Origin: Streptomyces sp. NBC_01016
GTDB taxonomy: Bacteria > Actinomycetota > Actinomycetes > Streptomycetales > Streptomycetaceae
Direction of reading: 5' to 3'
Length of the DNA stretch: 64,000 nucleotides
Assembly: GCF_026341035.1 (NCBI RefSeq)
Contig: NZ_JAPEOQ010000002.1
Location: 4,062,535-4,126,534 of the forward strand
Shown: positions 8,075 through 17,064 of the stretch, piece by piece
How the letters are laid out: each line of letters opens with the position of its first letter
Position numbering within the stretch: position 1 is the stretch's first letter
Position numbers and translations under genes: made by a program
The notes under the pieces: generated by a model
What the model saw: only the letters and a program-made list of their open reading frames with translations
The model's database searches: none
Told to the model about the DNA's origin: nothing

Positions 8075-9655
8075 TCACTGCGGGACGGATTCGTGCGGGG
8101 GAGAGGCGGGCACCGGCTCCTCCCGGCGGGCCGTGCGGTCGAAGAACTCCGGGGCCACACGTGCGTAGCCGAGCATCAGCAGCCAGCCCAGGAGGAGCGT
8201 GCCGACGCCGATGAGGAAGACGCCGCCGATGTGCCAGTGCGGTGCGAAGGGCAGCGTCCAGGAGGTGTAACTGTTCGCCGGGTCCCAGTCGTTGCGCAGG
8301 CTCCACAGGCCGGCGGCGACCAGTATCAGGCCACCGATCGCGGGCAGTACGACCCGCAGCCACAGATCCCCGGCGCTGCGGCGCCACTGGTCCCGGTACG
8401 CCCAGGCCGAGGTCAGCCCGGTGAGTCCGTAGTAGAACGCGATCATCAAGCCGCAGGAGGAGACCGCGTCGCCGATCACCTGCCCGTCGCTCAGGAAGTT
8501 CATGACGATGTAGCAGATCGCGCCCGCGATCCCGGTGGCGATGGTGCCGAACTGCGGGATCGCGTACCGGGGATGCACCTTTGCGAGGATCCGCGGGCCG
8601 GCGCCGCGCCGCCCCATCGCCAGCATCGTGCGCCCCAATGTCAGGACGGTCGTCTCGGTGGAGGCCGCCGCGGACGACAGCACCATAAGGACGAGCAGAT
8701 GCCACAGGAAGGACCCGAGGCCGCTGTCACCGAAGACGGCGCGGCCGATGGCGGAGAACACATCACCGAAGTTGTCGGGGTTGCCGAGGCCGACCCCCGT
8801 CGTGCCGATACCGGCGAACGCCAAGGTCGCGATGGTGGCCACCAGATAGAGCCCGAGGAGCGTCAGCGTGGACCAGGCGGCGGCCCGGCCCGGCGTGCGG
8901 TGCCGGTCGGTCGTCTCCTCGTTGACGGTGAGCGCCGTCTCCCACCCCCAGTAGATGAACAGCATCAGTACGAGCCCGCTGACGAAGGCGCTCGGCGAGG
9001 GGATCTCGAAGGGGTTCAGCCACGACAGCTGCGGATGGTGTGCGCCGGGGCCGGCGCTGCCGGAGTAGACACGCACGAGCGCGACCACGGAGAGCACGGC
9101 CAGCATCCCGAACTCCAGGAACAGCAGCGCGCGTTGAACGGCAGCCGCCACCTCGATGCCCCGATAGCAGACGGCGCTCATCAGGGCGATCCAGCCGAGC
9201 CCCACCAGCAGCACCCACGGGCTCGACGGGTCCGCGCCGACCCCCTCGGCGCCGAAGAGGATGAAGACGTACTGGCCCGCGACCTGCGCCAGGCTCGCGA
9301 GGACCAGCACGAACGAGGTGATGATGGCCCAACCGCCCATGAAGCCCACCCGCGGCCCGAGCACCCGGCTCGCCCAGGTGAAGATCGTGCCGCAGTCCGG
9401 CTCCTGACGGTTCAACGCCGCGTACCCGAAGGACACGAACAGGATCGGCACAAAGGCCAGCACGACGATCGACGGTGCCTGGAAACCGACGAACGCCACG
9501 ATGAACGCGAGCGTCGCCGCGAGGCTGTACGCGGGAGCGGCCGACGCCACCGACAGGATCAGGCTCGTCGTCATGCCGAGCGCATTGGCGCGCAGACCCT
9601 GCTGAGGCGGGTCACCAGAAGGCTCGTCGGTGGTGGTGCGTGGGATGACCGGCAC
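8075..9655 (-). CDS. APC-family amino acid/polyamine permease
   Basis: A 526-residue amino acid-polyamine-organocation permease with about twelve helices. It starts at GTG 9655, preceded by AGGAAAG at normal spacing; the first helix contains TTSLILSVASAAPAYSLAA, as in the ethanolamine/putrescine-type subgroup. It is transcribed away from the amine oxidase gene at 9801. A CAACGTTG palindrome lies about 35 bp upstream of the start (9689-9696) and a 34-bp inverted repeat lies further upstream. Pairing with an amine oxidase suggests uptake of the amine that the oxidase degrades; this is inference. Confidence 0.88.
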   Translation of the reverse strand: MPVIPRTTTDEPSGDPPQQGLRANALGMTTSLILSVASAAPAYSLAATLAFIVAFVGFQAPSIVVLAFVPILFVSFGYAALNRQEPDCGTIFTWASRVLGPRVGFMGGWAIITSFVLVLASLAQVAGQYVFILFGAEGVGADPSSPWVLLVGLGWIALMSAVCYRGIEVAAAVQRALLFLEFGMLAVLSVVALVRVYSGSAGPGAHHPQLSWLNPFEIPSPSAFVSGLVLMLFIYWGWETALTVNEETTDRHRTPGRAAAWSTLTLLGLYLVATIATLAFAGIGTTGVGLGNPDNFGDVFSAIGRAVFGDSGLGSFLWHLLVLMVLSSAAASTETTVLTLGRTMLAMGRRGAGPRILAKVHPRYAIPQFGTIATGIAGAICYIVMNFLSDGQVIGDAVSSCGLMIAFYYGLTGLTSAWAYRDQWRRSAGDLWLRVVLPAIGGLILVAAGLWSLRNDWDPANSYTSWTLPFAPHWHIGGVFLIGVGTLLLGWLLMLGYARVAPEFFDRTARREEPVPASPPHESVPQ

Positions 9656-9688
9656 GGTCGAACTTTCCTGTCGGGGATAGGTGAATCG

Positions 9689-9696
9689 CAACGTTG
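9689..9696. promoter_or_regulatory. CAACGTTG palindrome upstream of the permease
   Basis: The 8-bp palindrome CAACGTTG is the core also found in the candidate LacI operator at 1552-1559. Here it sits in the leader or promoter of the minus-strand APC permease. It could be a regulator site; alone it is weak evidence. Confidence 0.35.
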
Positions 9697-9753
9697 ACGC
9701 GAAGATCAATCATGCGCGCGACGCGCGGCATGTCAAGGGTGTCGGGCGCCCCG

Positions 9754-9787
9754 GTCGCAACATTGACTGAATGATCAGTGTTGCGAC
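9754..9787. promoter_or_regulatory. 34-bp inverted repeat just before the amine oxidase start
   Basis: GTCGCAACA at 9754 is matched by TGTTGCGAC ending at 9787, with a partly symmetric, AT-richer centre. The repeat ends 13 bp before the amine oxidase ATG at 9801 and would block its transcription start if bound. The natural candidate binder is the XRE-TetR regulator encoded downstream at 11199. Confidence 0.55.
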
Positions 9788-9800
9788 ATGCTCTTCTGTC

Positions 9801-11192
9801 ATGTGGGAACAGAGCGAAAAGAACCTGGTCGAGACCGAGGTCGTCATCGTCGGCGGCGGCTACGCGGGTCTCGCCGCGGCGCTCCAACTGCACGACCACG
9901 GCGTCGACTTCGCGCTCCTCGAGGCGGCGGACCGGGTCGGCGGCCGCGTACACACCGAGTCCCGGAGCGGCCTGCGCCTCGACCACGGAGGCCAGTGGAT
10001 CGGCCCCACCCAGACCCGGCTGCACGCCCTCGCCACCCGCTTCGGCTGCGCCACCTTCCCGACCTGGGAGACCGGAAAGCACATCGAGGTGTGGCACGAC
10101 GGAGCCACCGTCCCCTACCTCGGTGCGGCGCCCGCCGACGGGCCCGGAATCGCCGCGTACACCCACATCACCGAAGCCCTCGACACACTCGCCCGGACCG
10201 TGGACACCACCGAACCGTGGCGCACCCCCGGCTTCGCCGAACACGATGCGCAGACCGCGCAGTCCTACTTCCGCGCGCACACCGACGACCCGGACGCGCT
10301 GCGCCGACTCGCGCTCGCCGTCCAGGGTGTGTGGTGCGCGGAGCCGTACGAGATCTCGCTGTTCCACGTGCTCTTCTACGTCGCCGCGGCCGGCGGCTGG
10401 GAGCAGCTCATGGAGACCGGCGGCTGCGCCCAGGACAGCCGCTTCGTCACCGGCGCCGCCGGACCTGCCCGAGCCGTCGCCGAACTGCTCGGCGACCGGA
10501 TCCGCCTCGGCGTCGCGGTCCGCCGCATCGAGCACGACACCGACGGCGTACGCGTCCACACCGCCGACACCGTGTACGAGGCCCACAGGGCGGTCGTCGC
10601 ACTCCCGCCGCCCGCGGTCCGCGCCGTTGAATTCGCCCCGGCGCTGCCGGTCAGCAGGGAGGGCTGGCTCTCGCACAGCCCGATGGGGCGCGTCGCCAAG
10701 GTCCACGCGGTGTACGACACCCCGTTCTGGCGCGAGGCGGGCCTCTCCGGCATCGCCACGCTGTACGACGACGGTCCGCTCGGCGTCGTCTTCGACAACT
10801 CGCCCGCGGACGCGGCGCAGGGTGTGCTCGTCGGTTTCGTCTACGGCGACCGGCTCTCCGAGTGGAGCCGCCTCGACGACGCTGCCCGACGCGAGGCCGC
10901 CCTCGCGAGCCTCACCAGCGTCGTCGGGGACGCGGCCGCCCACCCCCTCGACTACACCGAGAAGAACTGGTCGAAGGACCCGCACGCACGCGGCGGGTAC
11001 GAGGCCTACGTGACCCCCGGCGGCTGGACCGGCTACGCACGTCACGGCTGGCGGACACCCACCGGGACGCTGCACTGGGCCGGCACGGAGACGGCTAGTG
11101 TGTGGAACGGCTACATCGACGGCGCACTCTCCTCCGGGATCCGGGCGGCCGACGAAGTCATCACGTCACTCCCGGCGCAGGCGGAAGGCTGA
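9801..11192 (+). CDS. Flavin monoamine oxidase family protein
   Basis: A 463-residue FAD-dependent amine oxidase. The dinucleotide-binding motif VVIVGGGYAGLAAALQLHDHG is at about residues 13-33 and is followed by the family pattern LLEAADRVGGRVHT and DHGGQWIGPTQ. The C-terminus has the expected FAD-contact segment LHWAGTETASVWNGYIDGAL. The reaction is oxidation of an amine to an aldehyde with release of ammonia and hydrogen peroxide. No good ribosome site precedes ATG 9801 or the in-frame ATG 9771, so a short leader or leaderless message is possible. It is followed after 6 bp by its probable regulator. Confidence 0.92.
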   Translation: MWEQSEKNLVETEVVIVGGGYAGLAAALQLHDHGVDFALLEAADRVGGRVHTESRSGLRLDHGGQWIGPTQTRLHALATRFGCATFPTWETGKHIEVWHDGATVPYLGAAPADGPGIAAYTHITEALDTLARTVDTTEPWRTPGFAEHDAQTAQSYFRAHTDDPDALRRLALAVQGVWCAEPYEISLFHVLFYVAAAGGWEQLMETGGCAQDSRFVTGAAGPARAVAELLGDRIRLGVAVRRIEHDTDGVRVHTADTVYEAHRAVVALPPPAVRAVEFAPALPVSREGWLSHSPMGRVAKVHAVYDTPFWREAGLSGIATLYDDGPLGVVFDNSPADAAQGVLVGFVYGDRLSEWSRLDDAARREAALASLTSVVGDAAAHPLDYTEKNWSKDPHARGGYEAYVTPGGWTGYARHGWRTPTGTLHWAGTETASVWNGYIDGALSSGIRAADEVITSLPAQAEG

Positions 11193-11198
11193 ATCAGC

Positions 11199-12077
11199 AT
11201 GGGCCCCGACACCGAGGGCGAGGAGACGCTCGTCGAGCGGGCCCGCCAGGTGGTCCTCTCCGCACCCATGAGTCAGCGGGAGTTCGCCGACCGCGTCGGC
11301 ATGGACCCCACCGCCCTCTCCAAGGCGCTGCGCGGCAACCGCCGTCTGCGGGACGTCGAGGTCGCCGCCATCGCCCAGGTCGGCAAGGTGTCGCAGCGCT
11401 ATCTGCGGACCGGCGTCGGCCGGCCACCCGTCCCGCGGCAGGGCACGAACGGTACGCAGAGCACCCGCAGGCGCGCCGACGCCGTCGACGCCGAACTCCG
11501 GCGCACACAGATCCTGGAGGCCACGGCCCGGCTCATCGCCCGTCGCGGCTTCCACAAGGTGCGCGTCGCGGACATCGCCGAGGCCTGCGGCACCAGCACC
11601 GGCACCGTGCACTACCACTTCCCGACGAAGGACGCCGCGCTGCGCGCCGCGCTCCTCTTCTACGCGGACCGCTTCCACACCCGTCTGGAAGCCGAGTTCG
11701 CGACCGCCGACAGCACCGTCGAGAAGCTGCGCCGCCTGATCGAGGTGCAGTTGACGACCACGGAGGAGGACGCCGACGAGTGGTCGGTGTGGGTGCAGTC
11801 GTGGAACGAGGCGATCCTCGATCCGAGCCTGCGGGACGGCCAGCGCGGTGTCTACGCCGGCTGGCACGGCGTCGTCCTGGACCTGGTGCGCACCTGCCGG
11901 CGCGAGGGCATGGCCGAAGGCGTCGACGCGGAGGCCCTGGCCGCCCGCTTCACGGGACTCGTCGACGGCCTGGCCATCCAAGTCCTGGCAGGAACGGGCG
12001 ACATGGACGCGGCGCGCATGCGGGAACTGCTCCTGGACGCGTTCGAGCCGTACATCAGCCTGCGAAAGGGCAGTTGA
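11199..12077 (+). CDS. XRE-TetR composite transcriptional regulator
   Basis: A 292-residue regulator with two DNA-binding modules. Residues about 18-68 form an XRE/Cro-like helix-turn-helix (SQREFADRVGMDPTALSKAL). Residues about 99-145 form a TetR-type domain (RRTQILEATARLIARRGF, CGTSTGTVHYHFPTKDAAL). The rest is a BetI-like TetR ligand domain. The gene starts 6 bp after the amine oxidase gene and is probably co-transcribed, so it likely senses an amine or its aldehyde and controls the oxidase and the divergent permease. A two-module layout is uncommon, because TetR proteins normally carry one HTH. Confidence 0.85.
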   Translation: MGPDTEGEETLVERARQVVLSAPMSQREFADRVGMDPTALSKALRGNRRLRDVEVAAIAQVGKVSQRYLRTGVGRPPVPRQGTNGTQSTRRRADAVDAELRRTQILEATARLIARRGFHKVRVADIAEACGTSTGTVHYHFPTKDAALRAALLFYADRFHTRLEAEFATADSTVEKLRRLIEVQLTTTEEDADEWSVWVQSWNEAILDPSLRDGQRGVYAGWHGVVLDLVRTCRREGMAEGVDAEALAARFTGLVDGLAIQVLAGTGDMDAARMRELLLDAFEPYISLRKGS

Positions 12078-12230
12078 GCGCGCCGTTCGCACGTGGGTTC
12101 TGGAGTAATCTCCAAGATCTTATGCGGAGTTGATGTGGGGGCTTCCGCGCCGGATGGGTCTCAACGATAGTGATGCACCGCGGAATTGATCTTCCGTGAT
12201 GCAGAATATCCACCCATGTAGGAGTGCCCC

Positions 12231-13613
12231 ATGGCGCACGCCAATGGAAACATCGCACGCCGCGCAGGCCGTCTCCTGCGCACCAGTCTCTTCGCTCAAG
12301 TACTGCTCGCCCTGCTGCTCGGCGTCCTCGTCGGACGCCTGTGGCCGGACGCCGGATCGGCCCTGCAGCCCCTCGGGGACGGCTTCGTCCGGCTCATCAA
12401 GGCGATGATCGCGCCCCTGGTGTTCTGCGTCGTCGTCGCGGGCATCACCAAGGCCGGTGACCTGAAGGCCTTCGGCCGGATCGGCGTGAAGGCGCTGATC
12501 TGGTTCGAGGTCGCCACCACCGTCGCCCTCGTCATCGGGCTGCTCGCCGGCAACATCCTGGCGCCCGGCGCCGGCATGAACGTCGACCCGGCAACCCTGG
12601 ACAAGGGCGCGGTCGACGAGCAGACCGGCGGCGGGCATCTCCCGTCCACCGCCCAGTTCGTCCTGGAGTCCCTGCCGGACAGCGCCGTCGGCGCATTCGC
12701 CGAGAACTCCCTGCTCCAAGTGCTCGTCCTGGCCTGCCTCGTGGGCGCCGCGCTGCTCCACCTCGGCCAGCGCAAGGTCCCGCAGATCCTGCCCTTCATC
12801 GAGCAGGCCCAGGATGTCGTGTTCACCATCGTCGGCTACATCATGAAGCTCGCCCCGCTCGCGGTCTTCGGAGCCACCGCACACCTCGTCGGCGAATACG
12901 GCGTGGGTGCGATGTCGACGTACGGAAAGCTGATCGCCGTCTGCTACGGCGTCGCCCTGCTCTTCCTGGTGCTGCTCGGCCTCGCCCTCAAGGCGGTCAC
13001 CGGTCTCAGCCTGTGGAAGTTCGTCCGCTACACCCGCGAGGAACTGCTGCTCGCCCTCGGTACCGGCTCCAGCGAGACCGTGATGCCGCGGATGATGCAG
13101 AAGCTGCGCGCGGCGGGCTGCCGGGACGACGCGGTCGGGCTCGTCCTGCCCACCGGGTACTCCTTCAACCTCGACGGCGCCTCCATCTACCTGTCCATCG
13201 GCACCCTCTTCATCGCCCAGGCCGTCGGCGTCGACCTCAGTCTCGGACAGCAGGTCACGGTCGTCCTCGTGCTCATGCTGACCAGCAAGGGCATGGCGGG
13301 CGTGCCCGGTTCGGCGTTCCTCGCGCTGTCCGCGACCGCCTCCGCCCTTGGTGTCATCCCGGCCGCCGCGGTGGCGCTGCTGCTCGGCGTCGACCGGATC
13401 ATGGACTCGATGCGCGTCGCCACCAACCTCCTCGGCAACTGTGTCGCGGTGTTCGCGGTGTCGCGCTGGGAGGGAGCCCTGGACCGGGTCACCGCGAAGC
13501 GGGTGATGAACGGCGAGGAACCGGGTGCGGCGCCTGCGGCCACGACCGAGGGCGTGACACCTGCCGAGGACGTGACGCCCGCAGGCGAGGCGGCGCCCGC
13601 CAAGGACAGCTGA
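12231..13613 (+). CDS. Dicarboxylate/amino acid:cation symporter (DctA-like)
   Basis: A 460-residue carrier of the DAACS (DctA/GltP) family. The N-terminal FAQVLLALLLGVLVGRLWP, the segment FVRLIKAMIAPLVFCVVV, the serine-rich loop LLALGTGSSETVMPRMM, and the transport-site helices (LPTGYSFNLDGASIYL, TSKGMAGVPGSAFLAL, DRIMDSMRVATNLLGN) are all present and intact. It imports C4-dicarboxylates such as succinate or malate, or acidic amino acids, with cations. AGGAG stands just upstream of the ATG. The charged, alanine-rich C-terminal tail (last ~30 residues) is not conserved in the family as I know it. Confidence 0.94.
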   Translation: MAHANGNIARRAGRLLRTSLFAQVLLALLLGVLVGRLWPDAGSALQPLGDGFVRLIKAMIAPLVFCVVVAGITKAGDLKAFGRIGVKALIWFEVATTVALVIGLLAGNILAPGAGMNVDPATLDKGAVDEQTGGGHLPSTAQFVLESLPDSAVGAFAENSLLQVLVLACLVGAALLHLGQRKVPQILPFIEQAQDVVFTIVGYIMKLAPLAVFGATAHLVGEYGVGAMSTYGKLIAVCYGVALLFLVLLGLALKAVTGLSLWKFVRYTREELLLALGTGSSETVMPRMMQKLRAAGCRDDAVGLVLPTGYSFNLDGASIYLSIGTLFIAQAVGVDLSLGQQVTVVLVLMLTSKGMAGVPGSAFLALSATASALGVIPAAAVALLLGVDRIMDSMRVATNLLGNCVAVFAVSRWEGALDRVTAKRVMNGEEPGAAPAATTEGVTPAEDVTPAGEAAPAKDS

Positions 13614-13778
13614 CGCCCGGCCATCACCACATCAACCAACTCCCTTGCCACGCCCAACATTTGGCAAAACTAGATTCATGCCGCATGGATCTCGACCGGC
13701 AGGGCAGACGGCCGCCCAGTAGCAGATCAAGCGAGCGACCTCGAAAGAGTGGGCCGCAGATCAGGGACGGATGTGGTG

Positions 13779-15452
13779 ATGGCCACGCTGACTGAGTCTT
13801 CGGGCAAGACCTCGGAGCAACAAACAGCGCTACGCAGAGACATGGGTCGCATCAGCCTGCTTTTCGCGGGCGTGGGATCCATCATCGGGTCCGGCTGGCT
13901 CTTCGGCGCGTTGAACGCGGCGAAGATCGCCGGGCCCGCTTCCATATTCTCGTGGGCGATAGCCGCCGTGATGATTCTCCTCATCGGGCTGTGCTTCGCC
14001 GAACTCGGAACCATGTTCCCGGTGTCCGGGGGAGTGGTGCGCTTTCCACACCTCTCCTTCGGCTCCTTCGCCAGCTACACCATGGGCTGGATCACCTGGA
14101 TCGCCGCCGCGACGGTGGCACCCATCGAGGTCGAGGGCGCCCTCCAATACGCCACGAAGTGGGCGCACTTCACCGATTTCCACAAGGCGAACGGCGCCTA
14201 CACCCTGACCACACTCGGCTATGCCGTCGCGGTCGTCGCCATGGCGTTCTTCGTGCTGCTGAACTACTACGGCATCCGCTGGTTCGCCCGCGTCAACAAT
14301 GTCCTCGTCTGGTGGAAACTGCTCGCCATCGCCCTGGTGATCGTGGCGTTCTTCGTGACCGCATTCCACGCGCACAACCTCGGAGCCGCCGAGTACGGTG
14401 GCTTCGCCCCCGGCGGCGCCAAGGGCATCTTCACGGCCATCTCCACCGCGGGCATCACCTTCTCCTTTCTGGGCTTTCGGCAAGGCGTGGAACTCGCGGG
14501 CGAGACCGACAATCCGCGGCGCAACGTCCCGTTCGCCGTCATCGGCTCCGTACTGCTCACCGGCCTGATCTACGTACTCCTCGAAATCGCCTTCCTCGGC
14601 GCGGTCCCCAAGAGCGACCTGCAGCACTCGCACGGCTGGCTCAACCTGGCCTTCGCCAACGACTTCGGACCGCTCGCCGCCATCTCCAGCGCCATCGGCC
14701 TGGGCTGGCTGGCCTACATCCTCTACGTGGACGCGGTGATCTCACCGGCCGACACCGGCCTCATCTACACCACCGTCACGGCCCGTATCTCCTACGCCAT
14801 GGCCCGCAACCGCAACGCGCCCGCAGGGCTGGCCAAGACGACGCCGAAGGGGGCGCCGTTGGTCAGCCTGGCCGTGACCTTCGTCCTCGGGCTGATCGTC
14901 TTCCTGCCCTTCCCGAGCTGGCAGGAACTGGTCGGCTTCATCACCTCGGCCACCGTCCTGTCCTTCGGGTCCGGCCCGCTCGTCCTGGCCGTGATGCGCC
15001 GTCAGATCCCCGAGCGCGAGCGGCCGTACCGGATTCCAGGCGGCGACATCATCCCGTTCCTCGGCCTCTACTCGGCCAACCTGATCGTGTATTGGGCGGG
15101 CTGGAACACCAACTACAAGCTGTTCCTCACCATTTGCATCGGCTTCGTCGTCCTGGCCGTCCTCCAGGTGCTCGACAAGGGACACGCTCCGAAGATGGAC
15201 TGGAAGGCGGGCGCGAGCTGGGTGCTGCCGTGGCTCATCGGCCTCGCCGTGATCAGCTGGCTCGGCGACTACGACGGCGGCCTCGGCTGGATCGGCCTCG
15301 GCTGGGGCTTCGTCGCCAACCTCGCACTCACCGCGCTCGTCTACCTGCTGGCCCTGCGCGTACAACTCCCGCGCGAGCGCGTGCTGGAGAACATCGAGGA
15401 GGCGCGCGAGGAGTCCCGTATGGAGGACGCGGAACTGGGCGCGACGCACTGA
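13779..15452 (+). CDS. APC-family permease (aspartate-proton symporter-like)
   Basis: A 557-residue APC permease with about twelve to fourteen helices. The first helix contains GSIIGSGWLFGALNAAKIAG and a later helix has AELGTMFPVSGGVVRFPHLS, as in the YveA/aspartate-proton symporter branch. I chose ATG 13779, which has AGGGACGG about eight bases upstream; GTG 13749 is possible. The C-terminus ends in a charged Glu/Arg-rich helix. It stands after a dicarboxylate carrier gene, which fits uptake of acidic amino acids. A very strong hairpin follows the gene. Confidence 0.9.
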   Translation: MATLTESSGKTSEQQTALRRDMGRISLLFAGVGSIIGSGWLFGALNAAKIAGPASIFSWAIAAVMILLIGLCFAELGTMFPVSGGVVRFPHLSFGSFASYTMGWITWIAAATVAPIEVEGALQYATKWAHFTDFHKANGAYTLTTLGYAVAVVAMAFFVLLNYYGIRWFARVNNVLVWWKLLAIALVIVAFFVTAFHAHNLGAAEYGGFAPGGAKGIFTAISTAGITFSFLGFRQGVELAGETDNPRRNVPFAVIGSVLLTGLIYVLLEIAFLGAVPKSDLQHSHGWLNLAFANDFGPLAAISSAIGLGWLAYILYVDAVISPADTGLIYTTVTARISYAMARNRNAPAGLAKTTPKGAPLVSLAVTFVLGLIVFLPFPSWQELVGFITSATVLSFGSGPLVLAVMRRQIPERERPYRIPGGDIIPFLGLYSANLIVYWAGWNTNYKLFLTICIGFVVLAVLQVLDKGHAPKMDWKAGASWVLPWLIGLAVISWLGDYDGGLGWIGLGWGFVANLALTALVYLLALRVQLPRERVLENIEEAREESRMEDAELGATH

Positions 15453-15477
15453 CCGTGCCTGGCCGATCCCAGGCCCA

Positions 15478-15533
15478 CGCACCACATGTGGAGGCCCGCC
15501 CGACAGTCCGGGCGGGCCTCCACATGTGGTGCG
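15478..15533. terminator. 25-bp perfect hairpin after the permease gene
   Basis: Arms 15478-15502 and 15509-15533 are perfect complements (25 bp) around a 6-base loop. There is no T tract, as is common in Streptomyces. It starts 26 bp after the permease stop codon and can act in both directions. Confidence 0.85.
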
Positions 15534-15688
15534 GAACGGCTCCTCGGATTCGCCCCTCCCCGGAAAATCGCCCAGATCGCGATATCAGTGGCAATCCCTA
15601 GCGTTACGGAATCATCACATCATCACGACCATAGGGCTTCAGGTACGGGGCAGGCGAAAAGGGAGAAGTCGAGGAAAGGAAGCCACCG

Positions 15689-15889
15689 ATGCTGATCGTG
15701 GCTCTTTTGCTCCTGCCGGCCATGGCACTGCTCTTGCTCGGCATGGACCGCATAGAGGACCGAATGGGCGGAGTGACCCGCCCGGGATCCGGACACCATC
15801 GACTGAGTCATCTGCGCCTCGTCCACGGTGACGAGCAAAGCAGCCGAGATACGGACACCACGAGAAGGTCCGACCGTGAGGCCGCCTGA
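15689..15889 (+). CDS. Small membrane-anchored protein, unknown function
   Basis: A 66-residue protein: an N-terminal hydrophobic helix (LIVALLLLPAMALLLLGMDR) followed by a charged hydrophilic tail. GGAAAGGAAG stands upstream of the ATG at good spacing, which makes it a real gene. Short proteins with this N-terminus are common in streptomycetes as I recall, but no function is known to me. It is convergent with the GH130-like gene. Confidence 0.7.
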   Translation: MLIVALLLLPAMALLLLGMDRIEDRMGGVTRPGSGHHRLSHLRLVHGDEQSSRDTDTTRRSDREAA

Positions 15890-15903
15890 AGTGCCCGGCA
15901 CGC

Positions 15904-16977
15904 TCAGGCCGCGTGCCCGGGCCGCCACATCGCGACACCGAGCACCGAATCCGCCATGCCGTAATAGAGGAACCAGGCATCGCGGAACCGCACCAACCCC
16001 TCGGTGAACACCACGTGGTTGACCTGGCCGTCCTGCTCGTCCGCCGACGTCGGCACGAGGAACGGCCGCTCCAGGCGGGCCACCGCCTTGGTCGGGTCGG
16101 CCGGGTCGATGAGGAGCTGACCCGTGGAGTACTGGCCCTTGGTGTACCCGCCCTTGCCGTCCGAGCGGGCGTTGTAGACGAGCAGGATGTGTCCGTCGTC
16201 CGTACGCAGCGGCGGCGGACCGGGCTCGATCAGGGACCCCTCCCAGGCGTGCACGGGCTTGGCCACCGGATCGTCGTTCCCGACGGTCTCCCAGTGGATC
16301 AGATCCTTCGACCGGGCCCAGAAGACGTTGGACTCACCGAAGTACATCCAGTACGTGCCGTCGATGGGCGTACTGAGGATGGCACCCGACTTGTTCCAGG
16401 GCTTGTCACCATGGATCGGGTCGTGCAGCTCGGGGAAGAGCGGCCCGTGCTTCTCCCAGTGCACCAGGTCCTTCGACGTCGCCAGGCACAGCAGCGCGCT
16501 CGTCCCGTCGTAGCCGGTGTACGTCATGTAGAAGGTGTCACCGATGTGCACCACCCGCGGATCCTCGCACCCACCGGGCAGCTCGTACGGCTCGCTCGGC
16601 GTGAGCACCGGCTCCGCCCTGCGCCGGAACGTGATGCCGTCATCGCTCCAGGCGAGCCCGATGCTGGACCTCTTCGCCTTGTTCTGCGCCCGGTACAGCA
16701 ACGCGATCCTGCCGCCGACCACGAGGGCGCAGGGGTTGTACAGATACGCCGACTCCCACTCGTGTGCCGGCTCGGGACGCAGAATCGGATTCGCGTCGCT
16801 CTTGGTGAACGGCCCCATGGGGAACGTCGCCGGGCCGCGCGGGAACCGTTCGGGCGTGTCCGCGGCCGCGGCGCTACCCGCGCCGGCGAGCGACCCCGTG
16901 AGCGCCGCGCCGACCACGGTCGCCGAGGCCTTGAGCATGCCGCGGCGCCCGTGCGCCTGCCGGTCGTTGTGCTCCAT
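15904..16977 (-). CDS. Tat-exported glycosidase, GH130/PH1107-like
   Basis: A 357-residue five-bladed beta-propeller enzyme. It begins with a Tat-type signal (GRRGMLKASATVVG and an Ala-rich cleavage region near residue 38). The catalytic domain has the GH130-type landmarks NPCALVVGGRIALLYRAQ, GGCEDPRVV and KSGAILSTPIDGTYWMYFG. The ATG at 16977 has AGGAGG upstream. GH130 members split or phosphorolyse beta-mannosides. Export argues for a hydrolase, because a phosphorylase needs cytoplasmic phosphate. It lies 87 bp after the GH38 gene, on the same strand, so both are probably in the mannoside operon. Confidence 0.82.
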   Translation of the reverse strand: MEHNDRQAHGRRGMLKASATVVGAALTGSLAGAGSAAAADTPERFPRGPATFPMGPFTKSDANPILRPEPAHEWESAYLYNPCALVVGGRIALLYRAQNKAKRSSIGLAWSDDGITFRRRAEPVLTPSEPYELPGGCEDPRVVHIGDTFYMTYTGYDGTSALLCLATSKDLVHWEKHGPLFPELHDPIHGDKPWNKSGAILSTPIDGTYWMYFGESNVFWARSKDLIHWETVGNDDPVAKPVHAWEGSLIEPGPPPLRTDDGHILLVYNARSDGKGGYTKGQYSTGQLLIDPADPTKAVARLERPFLVPTSADEQDGQVNHVVFTEGLVRFRDAWFLYYGMADSVLGVAMWRPGHAA

Positions 16978-17064
16978 GTCGGGTGAACCTCCTGGTCGTC
17001 GAGTTCTCGAAAGGACGGGGCCCCGCGCACACGCACGCGGGGCCCCGTCACACCTGCCGCGCAC

